35,875 bases of DNA. Source: a virus. The notes beneath the pieces are model-generated. The model made no database searches. It was not told where the DNA came from and saw only the letters and a list, made by a program, of their open reading frames with translations. Below are positions 25,312-34,767 of the stretch, one piece after another. Within the stretch, counting starts at the first letter, position 1, and the number at the start of each line of letters is the position of its first letter. The DNA is taken from positions 1-35,875 of IMG/VR virus record IMGVR_UViG_3300031688_000057, one strand, 5' to 3'. A program made the translations under genes and the position numbers.

Positions 25312-28300
25312 ATGCCTAAATATAAAATAAATATAGACGGGAACTTTGTAATAAAGGAAGTCTCTGAAAAATTAGTACCGTATCTTATAAGAAAACACCC
25401 AGATGCGGTGCTTATTGAAGGAACACCCCCAACTGAAAATTTTCAGAACGGAGATGCGGAGACCGATGCGTCTGTAACTCCGGAGACAAACCAAGCATCA
25501 AATGGGGATTCCACCTCGGAAGATGGTTTTTCGGTGTCCAGACTAGATGAGGTAGAAATACAAACAGACGGTTTTGGAAATGCAATCACAGTAGAAGGTT
25601 GGGAGAAAGAGACTAGTGCGTATATTGCGGATAATCCGGATCTTTCTGCAGACGAGCTATCTGCCTGGATAAATAGACCTGGCGGCCCAACAGAATCTCA
25701 GTACACTTTTCAAGAAGAAAAAGAAATATACAAAGCTAATAAAGAAAAACCTAAGCTGACTGATCCGCAGTATAGTCCTAGTGATTTTATTGTAGATTTA
25801 TATGAAGACCCTACTTTCGATATAAACAAGCCCGCTTTATCAATTTACGACAATGAGCTTAAATTTTTAAAGAATAAACAAGAAAATTTCCCTACTATGT
25901 CTACAGAAGGGGCGGAAATACAAAAACAAATTGATCAGCTTGAATATAACAAGCAAAACGAGCTGGAGAAGACTAGAACTCTTGATTCTACGCAGAGAAA
26001 CAAATACAAGGCAAAAATAAATGACGCCGAAGCGTACTTTAACAGCGGTATTGCTAAATACGATGCTGGTGAAATTTCCACAGAAGAGTTCGAGGTATAC
26101 GCTGAGCGTTATGATACTATGCAGGGTGATGTGTTTGAAACTTCTTATGACAAAGAAAAATACCAAGAGCAAAACTTGTTGTTAAACGAAATAACCACGG
26201 CCCGAGCGAAAGACACATACAGTAGCTTTGGCAAAAATGACTTAGGTGATCAAACAAGAGAAGAAAAAAAAGTATTTGATCAACGGGTAGAGGACGAAAT
26301 AATAAACAATGTTTCAGGTAATAAAAAATTAAAGGGCAAGATCCTTGACGGTAATGCACAGCTTGCCGAAAAAGAAATGATTATTACAGGCGCTAAAAGT
26401 ATAGTGCTAAATAAATCCTATGATGACTACGTATCCGAATATAACAAAGCTGAAGATATAATATTTGCCGCAGATGAAGTTGCTAATATAACGCCTGAAG
26501 TAGCTAACGCTGCTCAAGGTATACTTTATAATGCTGCTATAAAAATACAAGACACTTCTGCTGAATTAGCTTACAATATTGGAGATCAGTCTTTCGCTAA
26601 TAATTTTCAAATGACTGATGACTTTGAAAAGTGGAGAGATCGCCATATTGACGGAGGCTATGTAGGTGATATTGGGGATGCCGTAGGTACTTTTATTCAA
26701 GGAGGGCAAAAGTTAATAGGTGACGCAACGGTTGGTACCTCTATATGGCTTAATAGAGTGGCTTGGGATGTTATAGATTCTGATTATTTCGAAGACAACT
26801 ACACCAGTTTAGATATGATTAGTGACACCTTTACCAACTATAACAATATTAATTATTTTGGCGTAAGCGATAAAGGAGGAAGCCTATCAAAAGACGGTAT
26901 AACTTTTAGATCCGGAACCAAGACCATTGCAAATATGTTACCCTTTACAATAGGTGTTGCGCTTGCCGCTCGCAAAGGAGACGTTAAGGGTCTTAGAAAC
27001 GCATACTCTATTATGCGCGGTATGGGAGCCAGCGCTAATACCATTAACAAAGTGAAAATGGGCGGTTTTGCTTTTAGAGCTACTGTTAACGACAATTACT
27101 TAGAAGGTAAGCAAATGGGCCTAAGCAATAGCCAATCACTAGCTTATTCAACAATGACCTCTTTTTCCACTGCATTAGTGCAGGGTATAATGCCTGACAG
27201 TAGATTTTTTAGCACAACAGTCGGCGCCTCTATAAAGAAAACTTTTATAGAAAACCTTAAGAAAGCCACGACTAAAGACGGTATAAAGGTTGTAACAAAA
27301 CAATTCATAGACAATCTTATAGGGGAAATAGGAGAGGAAGAAGCTGAATTGCTTTTAAATGATATAGCTAAGATAACAGTAGGGCTAAGTAATGAAACAA
27401 AGTTTTTTGATTTTGATACTCAATTTGAAACTATAGCGGGTACTGTACTTCTAGCAGGAAGCACCTCCGCAGTCATGGCACCTGCTCAGTTTAAAAACTA
27501 TAAAAATAAAATATACAACCAATATCGAACACAAGGTGCTGATGTAATAAAGACGCTCCAAGAAACTAAGAAGGTTGTAGAAAATAAATTAAAGAAGGCT
27601 AGAACCCAGCAAAGTAAAGAAGCGGCTCAAAGGCAACTAAACGAAATAAATTCTGCTATAGAATATGGTTCTGATATTATAAAAGCTATTAACGTAGCTC
27701 CTGATGTAATGAATGACGAGCAAATAGATTTACTAGTGGAAAAAAATCAATTGCTAGATAAGAAATCAAAAGCAGATCCACGTTATACCAAGGGCATCGA
27801 TGCAGAAATTGAGGCAATAAATGCTAAAATAGAAAACTCTCAGGTTACACAGCAGTCCGCAGTTATACAGCAAAAAACAGAAGCCGGGTCTAAAAAAATC
27901 GCTGAAGCTTTAGGTATTAAATTTGATAAAGGAAATACTTCGAAAGTTAAAGAAGCGGTTGAGCAGCAAAATGCTGATATAAATAAAAGAAACGAAGGTA
28001 AAAAGGAGGCTGATAAAGAAAAGTTAATAAATGTAGAAGAAGCTGTAAAGCAGAATGGGTTTATCATGCAGAACCCGGATGGAACACAAAGCATAGTAAT
28101 TAATGAAGATGTTGCAGGTACAAATAAAGCGGTAACCACAGCCCAGCACGAATTACTTCACGGGGTGTTACTCAAAACGATTACAGACAACCCAGGCGCT
28201 ATAGTGCAAATGAGTAATGCTCTTAAATCTGAAATTGACAAAATGATACCAACTGGTATTAGCTTTAACAATTCTTACATACAAGGCAGATTAGAGGCCT

Positions 28301-31300
28301 ACAAATCGGATCCTTCCAGTGTAGAAGCCGAAGAGCTGTTAACTATATTTTCAGAAGGTTTAACCCAGGGCTATATTGCTTTTGAAGAAAATGCTTTTAC
28401 TAAAATAGGTGATTTTATTCGTCAAGGTTTACAGAGAGCCGGAATGAAAGTTACATTTAATTCAGGTAAAGACGTTTTTAATTTTATAAAAGATTTTAAT
28501 AAAAGCGTAATAGACGACAAGGGGCTAGGCAAGGGATTAACCAAAGCAGCTACCGAAGGTGTTAAAATTGGCAAAAAATTAGGGGCAAGCAGCGCTTTTT
28601 TATACGATGCAAATTTTGAAGCAAATGTTCAAAGTGCTTATAATAATCCTAAATTAGACTTACCTAGAAAAGCCCTCGGCATTGCAATGGCTTATAGAGC
28701 CAGAGTCCAAGAGCTAATAAACAAATCTTCTAGCAATGTATTTGGATCAAGAGAAAAAACCAACGCAATTGAGTACGCTTTAATTGGCAGAGACAATCCT
28801 AACAGTGTATACAACACAGTTTTAAATTACGATAGTAATTCTAAAATGTCTTTGGACGAAACTATAGGAAGAACTATAGCGGGTATAGGAGAAAACGCAG
28901 CTTCAAAACCAGGATTTAAAGCCAGCCGTAAGTTTACGGAGGCTGAGGAAGATCGAATGGAAGCTATTGACCAAGAGATTGCGGAAATAGAGGATGATCT
29001 TAATAACAATTACATAGACCTTGACACTCACGACAGAAAAATAGCAAAGCTTGAGGAGGAATACGAAAACATCGAAAATCCACCTAAAGAAAAAGCAACG
29101 CCAAAGCCTAAGGCTAAACGTAAAGCTGGCTCAGATATTGATGCCCCACAAGCATCTAAAAAAGACGAGCAAAAATTAGGGGATGTTACTGCAAAGTCTA
29201 AAAAGAAGCTAGACGCTATAGGTAATAATCCAGATGGTTTTAATCCAAATGATGGAGCTATATACGAAGTTTTAGCAGGAATGATCCGCTCTAAAGTAAA
29301 AGCTTTCAAAACATCGGGTAACAATATAGTTAATCTTACAAATCTTCCAGGATTTGAAATGGATAACATGGTTAGTGAAACTATTACTAGCCTTATACCC
29401 TATATAAAGAAATTTGATCCCACTAAAAACGACTCTTTATTCGGCTATACAATGGCACAGCTAAGTAATAGAATGAGAGGTGCGTTAAAGACTGGTAGAG
29501 TGACTGAAAACACCTTTACGGAGGACGTAACAGCCGCTAAGAATATTACAGCAGAAGAAAGCCAAGCCCCTGTAAAAGAAAAACCTAAGTTTAGAAAGCT
29601 TACACAATCAGGAGTGGTGTCTACTGAGGTTGTTGATGCGATCCGTGCAAAATTAAAATCTACATTACGTACTTTAAAAACGCGTATGGATGCAGCTGTT
29701 TCCAATAATCGTACTATAACTCCGCTTATTGCTGAGATACAATATGAGATGGGCAAGCAAGCTGACATAGATCTTAAGAAAGCTATGGGTGGAAAAAAAG
29801 ATCTAAAGCTTAGAAAGTTTTTACTAAAAGGCAAAAAATCAATATTAGAAAATCTTACTACAACATTCTTAATGGGTAAAGATGGCAATGGTGGTTTTCC
29901 TCAAGCTATACAAAAGAAAATAGATGGTAAATTTGTATCGTATCCAGGGTGGGTTGGTAAAAAGATAGACAGAGAAACCACAGGCACAGATAATGCTGGT
30001 AGAACTTCTGGAGCAGAAATTGTTAGAAGGGTGCCAAATGTAAATAGAGTTGTTACAGATCAAGAGTTTTTATCTCAAATACTAGACGAAACAGGTAATC
30101 CAATAAGAGGTAGAAAAGAAGCATTAGCTAAAGCTATGGCGGAGGAAATTTCATTTGAAATATTTTCAGAAGATTTAGCAGATCCCGCTAGTGAAATAAG
30201 CGAAGCTTTTGAAAGCAATCAAGAACGTCAAGGGGCGATACTTGCTGAAAACTTTATACAGCAAATAGAAAAAGATGTAGACAGAGGTAATATTAAATTT
30301 TCTTTATCTTTTAAAAGTCCCCAATTTATAAACAGGCACAACATAGCTTTAGATATACTTGTAGATAAAGGAATGGATGCTTACAATGATTATGTAGACA
30401 GCATCGAAAATGTGGAGCTTAGAAATTTAGTGAGAAATTACTTTGATAACAATCTTTGGAGAGCAGGTAAATTTGCTGATTACAAAGCTAAAAACAAGGG
30501 GCTATCTTATGAGAAATTCATTAAAAAAGTCTTATCTGCTACAAATCAAAAAAATGTAAAAGTTAAGCTTATAGGAAATAAGAAAGGTATAGGAGGCGAT
30601 TTAATATTACAGATAGGCACAGAGGTTATACAAATAGAGCTAAAGCTTAATGATAATGCCCAAATGAGTAGCTTTACTGTTAGATACAGCGAGCAAAATA
30701 AAAAGAAAAACGTCGCTTCATTTACAAAGCCGGAAGTTTTAAAAGCCGAAGGTGGCCAAGCATTATACGATGCACTAAATAGCTCGAAATACAAGGAAAA
30801 AATAAAAGCATACCACAAAGCCGCTTTAGATTATGCAAAAAAGGAAGGATTCTTCGCGGAAATTAAAAACGGCAAGTTACGCGCCGAAGGAGATGTCTTT
30901 ACTTGGTTGGTTGCAAAAGGTGAATTGGCAAAATTAAATTTACAGGTAGCATCGAATGAAACTGTTATACAAGAGATGTATAATAATGAAGGCGTGTATT
31001 ATGTTGATTTTGGCAACAAGGGGCTGTTTTATATGGGCGAAGACATAAATGGCTTGGGTGTCCCTGAATTAAAAGCTGACGTAACCCTATATGCTAGGAT
31101 GACAAAGGGATCTAAAAACAAACAGGGCATATATACTGCTTCTATGAGGGTTTTTCCTATTATCAACAGCGAAATTAAAGAATCAACCACTTCTTTATCT
31201 GACGTAAAAGAAATAAAAAAGTTTATTCAATCTGCAGTAAATACTGAAAAAATAAACAAAGGTAATGTTGAAAATAAAGCAATAACAGAAGGCCTTAGAA

Positions 31301-34263
31301 ATTCAAAGCCAGCTAAAGGTATTAGCGTATTTGACTTTGACGACACACTGGCCCGCACGAAAAGTAATGTGCTATACGTTATGCCCGATGGTACAAAAGG
31401 TAAGCTTAATGCTGCTCAATTTGCTGCTCAGTCAGAAGCATTATTAGACCAAGGCACCGAGTTTGACTTCAGTGAATTTAGCAAAGTAATGAAGGGGGAG
31501 CTAGGGCCGCTGTTTAGCGAAGCCCAAAAGAAAGAAGGCAAGTATACTAATAAAGATATATTTGTTTTAACAGCAAGGCCTGCTAATTCAGCGGCTGCAA
31601 TACACGCGTTTTTAAAGTCGGAAGGCTTAAACATACCTATAGAGAATATAACTGGTTTAGGTAATGGATCCCCAAAAGCTAAGGCTGACTGGATGGTTGG
31701 TAAAATAGCGGAAGGATATAACGACTTTTACTTTGCTGACGATCACATGGGTAATGTTAAAGCTGTAGGTAAAGCTCTTAAGGGCGAAGGCGTTAAAGGA
31801 CAAACAGAATTATCTATAGTAGATTTTAAAAATCAACCTAAAGCCGTAAGAGATATACTTAACACGTTTGATGTTAAAGGCCCAACCCAAAGATCCAGAG
31901 TTAAATTTAGCAAGGGACTAAACAAAGGCTTAAACGATATGCTTGAAAGAGCCTCTGACATAAAGTCTAGAAAAAGATTAACTAGGGTTGAAGGTGAAAT
32001 ATTAGGCAAGAATAAAGGCAAATGGAAAATTTGGATGCCTTCGTCTCTTGAGGATTTTAGGGGTTTAACGGAATACACATTCGCTGGTAAAGGAAGACAA
32101 GGGGATGCAGATCAAAAGTTTTTTCAAGATGCTTTAGTCACTCCGTATTGGAGAGCAATAAACGAAATAGACGTAGTAAAGCAATCTCTTAAGAACGGAT
32201 TTGCGGCACTAAATAAACAATACAAGCCTGTACTAAAAAAGTTAGGTAAGAAAGTTCCGGGCATGGCTTACACCCATGATCAGGCGCTACGTGTGTACCT
32301 TTGGAATAAGGCGGGACATGAAATACCAGGTCTTACTAGAAAGCAAGAGAGAGAGCTTGTCAGGTACATTCAGGGCGATGCAGAGCTAATGGCTTATGCG
32401 AACGGCGCACTCCAGGTAGCTCAGAAAAAAGAATGGTCTAAACCATCTGAATATTGGGCCGTGCAAACTATATTATCTGATATTAATAACTTTACAGAAA
32501 AAACGGGTAGAAAAGAATACCTTAAGGAATTTATAGACAATGCTGATCTAATTTTTAGTGAAAATAACCTTAACAAAATAGAAGCAATCTACGGTAAATC
32601 CCACAGGGACGCTCTTGAAGACATATTGTACAGAATGAAAAACGGCGTAAACAGGGCCGCTAGCATGAAGTCTAATGAGCAGCGATGGAATAACTGGCTT
32701 AACAATTCCATTGGAGCCATAATGTTCTTTAACAGAAGATCCGCCCTATTGCAAACGTTGTCTACAGTTAACTTTGTAAACTGGAGTGATAATAATCCCA
32801 TGAAGGCCGCTGCCGCATTTGCTAATCAAAAACAATTCTGGACTGATTTTGCAATGATATTTAATTCACCTAAATTAAAGCAAAGAAGAGCGGGCCTAAA
32901 GACGGATGTAAATGCCGCTGAACTTGCTAGTGCTGTTACAGGCGCCACAGACAAAGCCACGGCTGCATTAAACTACTTACTTAAAATAGGATTTACGCCT
33001 ACTCAAATGGTAGATAGTTTTGCTATAGCTTCCGGAGGTGCTACCATGTATAGAAACCGGATTAAGACTTACTTAAATGAAAAAGGGGCAGATGGCGAAT
33101 CTAAGTACACGCAGAAGCAAGCCGAAGATAAAGCTTTCGCAGATTTTGTTAGAGTTTCAGATGAAACACAGCAATCAGGTGATCCGGCGTTAATATCTTC
33201 TGATCAGTCTAGTTCCTTGGGTAGAGTTGTATTAAACTTTATGAACACTCCTATACAACTTAATAGATCTATAAAAAAGTCTGCTCAAGACATATATAAC
33301 AGAAGAAGAATGCCTGGTCAAACACAGGCTCAAAGTGATTTTACAAACTTTAGCAAAATAATATATTACGGGACTATACAAAATGCTATTTTCTCTTCGC
33401 TCCAAGCTGCTATGTTTGCTCTTATACCAGGATTTAATGATGACGAAGAAGAAGAAGGTGACCCGACAATGGAGGAAAAGACAAACAAGAAACTTTTTAG
33501 CGTTATAAATTCAATGGTGGATACAACCCTTAAAGGAGGATTCGGTTTACCTGGAGCTGTTGTATCTATTTTAAAGAACTATATAATAGAGTACCAAAAG
33601 CAAGAAGACAGGGGATTTTTAGCAGACGACTCCAAAACGCTTATAGCTCTACTTAATATATCTCCAGCCGTAGGGTCTAAGGCTAGAAAGGTTGTAAACT
33701 TTTCTAAAGGCGAAAGATTTGACAAAGAAGTTATAGGTGAAAGAGGGTGGGATGTTACTATAGATGGTCGATTTAATTTAAGCCCACGGTGGTCCACAGC
33801 TGGTAACATTATAGAAGGGTTTACCAATATACCAATGGCTAGAGCAGCAGATGAAATTAATTCTATTACAGAAGCATTAGATTCTAGAAACACTGCATGG
33901 CAAAGAATAGCATTGGCATTAGGCTGGAAAACCTGGAATGTTGGAGCAAAGAATGAAGAAAATGATTTTCTAGAATTCGAAATTAAAACTGAGAATAAGG
34001 AGCGCAAGAAAGAAGAAAGAAAAGAAAAAAGAAAGAAAGAAAAGCTTCTTAAGGAAATGCAGGAGAAAGATAGAAGATCTAAAATGTCAAAAGACGACAG
34101 AGATTTAGAGGACTTTATTAAGAAAGAAAAAAGAAGAATAAAGTCTAGGAATACAAGAGCTAAAAATAAAAGGAAAAAAGATTCGATTGCTCAAGTAAAA
34201 TCAGATGCTTTAATAGCTAAAATAGAAAAAAAAAGAAAAGAAAAAGCTAATAAAAATAAATAA
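25312..34263 (+). CDS. Giant multidomain polyvalent/internal virion protein, 2983 aa
   Basis: One open frame of 8952 bases with no interruption. The N-terminus MPKYKINIDGNFVIKEVSEK looks like a short conserved head, then acidic linker and coiled coils. Hydrophobic stretches occur near residues 540-555 (TIANMLPFTIGVALAA) and 722-735. Signatures: HExxH at 946-950 (TAQHELLHGVLL), a zincin-type protease motif; a helical segment at about 1353-1392 (IPYIKKFDPTKNDSLFGYTM) like sigma-70 region 2; Asp1763...Glu1776-x-Lys1778 (GGDLILQIGTEVIQIELKLN), a PD-(D/E)xK nuclease pattern; and an HAD phosphatase, DFDDT 2008-2012, VLTARP 2085-2090, FADDHMGN about 2141. Residues 2205-2760 resemble the C-terminal part of large phage internal proteins, with a hydrophobic helix at 2684-2708. 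The last 90 residues are Lys/Arg-rich. Iyer and Aravind called such composites polyvalent proteins, injected to counter host defences and prime takeover. Confidence 0.8.
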   Translation: MPKYKINIDGNFVIKEVSEKLVPYLIRKHPDAVLIEGTPPTENFQNGDAETDASVTPETNQASNGDSTSEDGFSVSRLDEVEIQTDGFGNAITVEGWEKETSAYIADNPDLSADELSAWINRPGGPTESQYTFQEEKEIYKANKEKPKLTDPQYSPSDFIVDLYEDPTFDINKPALSIYDNELKFLKNKQENFPTMSTEGAEIQKQIDQLEYNKQNELEKTRTLDSTQRNKYKAKINDAEAYFNSGIAKYDAGEISTEEFEVYAERYDTMQGDVFETSYDKEKYQEQNLLLNEITTARAKDTYSSFGKNDLGDQTREEKKVFDQRVEDEIINNVSGNKKLKGKILDGNAQLAEKEMIITGAKSIVLNKSYDDYVSEYNKAEDIIFAADEVANITPEVANAAQGILYNAAIKIQDTSAELAYNIGDQSFANNFQMTDDFEKWRDRHIDGGYVGDIGDAVGTFIQGGQKLIGDATVGTSIWLNRVAWDVIDSDYFEDNYTSLDMISDTFTNYNNINYFGVSDKGGSLSKDGITFRSGTKTIANMLPFTIGVALAARKGDVKGLRNAYSIMRGMGASANTINKVKMGGFAFRATVNDNYLEGKQMGLSNSQSLAYSTMTSFSTALVQGIMPDSRFFSTTVGASIKKTFIENLKKATTKDGIKVVTKQFIDNLIGEIGEEEAELLLNDIAKITVGLSNETKFFDFDTQFETIAGTVLLAGSTSAVMAPAQFKNYKNKIYNQYRTQGADVIKTLQETKKVVENKLKKARTQQSKEAAQRQLNEINSAIEYGSDIIKAINVAPDVMNDEQIDLLVEKNQLLDKKSKADPRYTKGIDAEIEAINAKIENSQVTQQSAVIQQKTEAGSKKIAEALGIKFDKGNTSKVKEAVEQQNADINKRNEGKKEADKEKLINVEEAVKQNGFIMQNPDGTQSIVINEDVAGTNKAVTTAQHELLHGVLLKTITDNPGAIVQMSNALKSEIDKMIPTGISFNNSYIQGRLEAYKSDPSSVEAEELLTIFSEGLTQGYIAFEENAFTKIGDFIRQGLQRAGMKVTFNSGKDVFNFIKDFNKSVIDDKGLGKGLTKAATEGVKIGKKLGASSAFLYDANFEANVQSAYNNPKLDLPRKALGIAMAYRARVQELINKSSSNVFGSREKTNAIEYALIGRDNPNSVYNTVLNYDSNSKMSLDETIGRTIAGIGENAASKPGFKASRKFTEAEEDRMEAIDQEIAEIEDDLNNNYIDLDTHDRKIAKLEEEYENIENPPKEKATPKPKAKRKAGSDIDAPQASKKDEQKLGDVTAKSKKKLDAIGNNPDGFNPNDGAIYEVLAGMIRSKVKAFKTSGNNIVNLTNLPGFEMDNMVSETITSLIPYIKKFDPTKNDSLFGYTMAQLSNRMRGALKTGRVTENTFTEDVTAAKNITAEESQAPVKEKPKFRKLTQSGVVSTEVVDAIRAKLKSTLRTLKTRMDAAVSNNRTITPLIAEIQYEMGKQADIDLKKAMGGKKDLKLRKFLLKGKKSILENLTTTFLMGKDGNGGFPQAIQKKIDGKFVSYPGWVGKKIDRETTGTDNAGRTSGAEIVRRVPNVNRVVTDQEFLSQILDETGNPIRGRKEALAKAMAEEISFEIFSEDLADPASEISEAFESNQERQGAILAENFIQQIEKDVDRGNIKFSLSFKSPQFINRHNIALDILVDKGMDAYNDYVDSIENVELRNLVRNYFDNNLWRAGKFADYKAKNKGLSYEKFIKKVLSATNQKNVKVKLIGNKKGIGGDLILQIGTEVIQIELKLNDNAQMSSFTVRYSEQNKKKNVASFTKPEVLKAEGGQALYDALNSSKYKEKIKAYHKAALDYAKKEGFFAEIKNGKLRAEGDVFTWLVAKGELAKLNLQVASNETVIQEMYNNEGVYYVDFGNKGLFYMGEDINGLGVPELKADVTLYARMTKGSKNKQGIYTASMRVFPIINSEIKESTTSLSDVKEIKKFIQSAVNTEKINKGNVENKAITEGLRNSKPAKGISVFDFDDTLARTKSNVLYVMPDGTKGKLNAAQFAAQSEALLDQGTEFDFSEFSKVMKGELGPLFSEAQKKEGKYTNKDIFVLTARPANSAAAIHAFLKSEGLNIPIENITGLGNGSPKAKADWMVGKIAEGYNDFYFADDHMGNVKAVGKALKGEGVKGQTELSIVDFKNQPKAVRDILNTFDVKGPTQRSRVKFSKGLNKGLNDMLERASDIKSRKRLTRVEGEILGKNKGKWKIWMPSSLEDFRGLTEYTFAGKGRQGDADQKFFQDALVTPYWRAINEIDVVKQSLKNGFAALNKQYKPVLKKLGKKVPGMAYTHDQALRVYLWNKAGHEIPGLTRKQERELVRYIQGDAELMAYANGALQVAQKKEWSKPSEYWAVQTILSDINNFTEKTGRKEYLKEFIDNADLIFSENNLNKIEAIYGKSHRDALEDILYRMKNGVNRAASMKSNEQRWNNWLNNSIGAIMFFNRRSALLQTLSTVNFVNWSDNNPMKAAAAFANQKQFWTDFAMIFNSPKLKQRRAGLKTDVNAAELASAVTGATDKATAALNYLLKIGFTPTQMVDSFAIASGGATMYRNRIKTYLNEKGADGESKYTQKQAEDKAFADFVRVSDETQQSGDPALISSDQSSSLGRVVLNFMNTPIQLNRSIKKSAQDIYNRRRMPGQTQAQSDFTNFSKIIYYGTIQNAIFSSLQAAMFALIPGFNDDEEEEGDPTMEEKTNKKLFSVINSMVDTTLKGGFGLPGAVVSILKNYIIEYQKQEDRGFLADDSKTLIALLNISPAVGSKARKVVNFSKGERFDKEVIGERGWDVTIDGRFNLSPRWSTAGNIIEGFTNIPMARAADEINSITEALDSRNTAWQRIALALGWKTWNVGAKNEENDFLEFEIKTENKERKKEERKEKRKKEKLLKEMQEKDRRSKMSKDDRDLEDFIKKEKRRIKSRNTRAKNKRKKDSIAQVKSDALIAKIEKKRKEKANKNK

Positions 34264-34265
34264 CT

Positions 34266-34598
34266 ATGAACTTACCAATAACAACTAGAGTAGCAAAGGC
34301 AAGAGTAGGGTTAACCCCACCGGAAGGTATGGAAATATCTATGAACGCAGACGGTAGTGGAGGCGCAGTACCTGAACGCAATTCATCCCCTGCTAAACAG
34401 ATGGACAATGATCGATCTAAAAGAAGATTCGCTAGAGCAGAAAAAGTGGCTAATAAAGGAAAAAAAGCAGTTGACGAAGGAAGAGATAACAAAGCTGATA
34501 GGTTACTTAAGAGGGCCGCTAGAATAGAAGATCGTGCTATTAGGACAGAAGAATACGAAAACAACTATAAGCCGCGTAATAGAAAAGGAGTAATGTAA
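34266..34598 (+). CDS. Small basic SPAK protein, 110 aa
   Basis: Starts at ATG 34266, two bases after the polyvalent gene. It begins MNLPITTRVAKARVGLTPPE and contains NSSPAKQMDN (about residues 40-49). The rest is basic helix (RRFARAEKVANKGKKAVDEG; DRLLKRAARIEDRAIRTEEY). The N-terminus matches that of the 310-residue SPAK protein at 4601 (MNNKPITARVKSGMF), so the two may share an origin. Probably disordered or helical on binding. Function unknown; most likely a virion or assembly component, judged from the shared motif and neighbours. Confidence 0.72.
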   Translation: MNLPITTRVAKARVGLTPPEGMEISMNADGSGGAVPERNSSPAKQMDNDRSKRRFARAEKVANKGKKAVDEGRDNKADRLLKRAARIEDRAIRTEEYENNYKPRNRKGVM

Positions 34599-34611
34599 AA
34601 AAAACAAAAGC

Positions 34612-34767
34612 ATGAGCATAACCGAAATAAAACTATATATAATAAATGGCAGTACTTTAGGGGTAACTACTTTCACAGGCATAGAGGATTGGCTAAAAAT
34701 TATATTACTATTAATAACTATAGGCTACACGATATCAAAGTGGGCAACTTTAAAAAAGAAAAAATGA
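34612..34767 (+). CDS. Holin-like single-span membrane protein, 51 aa
   Basis: ATG 34612 gives MSITEIKLYIINGSTLGVTT, then FTGIEDWLKIILLLITIGYT, ISKWATLKKKK. One membrane span (about residues 27-44, WLKIILLLITIGYTISKW) is followed by a basic cluster of lysines, which predicts an outside-to-inside orientation by the positive-inside rule. The stop overlaps the endolysin start as ATGA. The small size, single span, charged tail and coupling to the endolysin are what a minimal holin looks like. Related short proteins precede endolysins in some Bacteroidota phages. The activity is inferred. Confidence 0.7.
   Translation: MSITEIKLYIINGSTLGVTTFTGIEDWLKIILLLITIGYTISKWATLKKKK

Noticed and set aside
34689-34763. 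25-residue N-terminal extension of the endolysin (from TTG 34689)
   Set aside because: It overlaps the holin-like gene in another frame, and the M15 domain begins naturally at ATG 34764 with an ATGA overlap.
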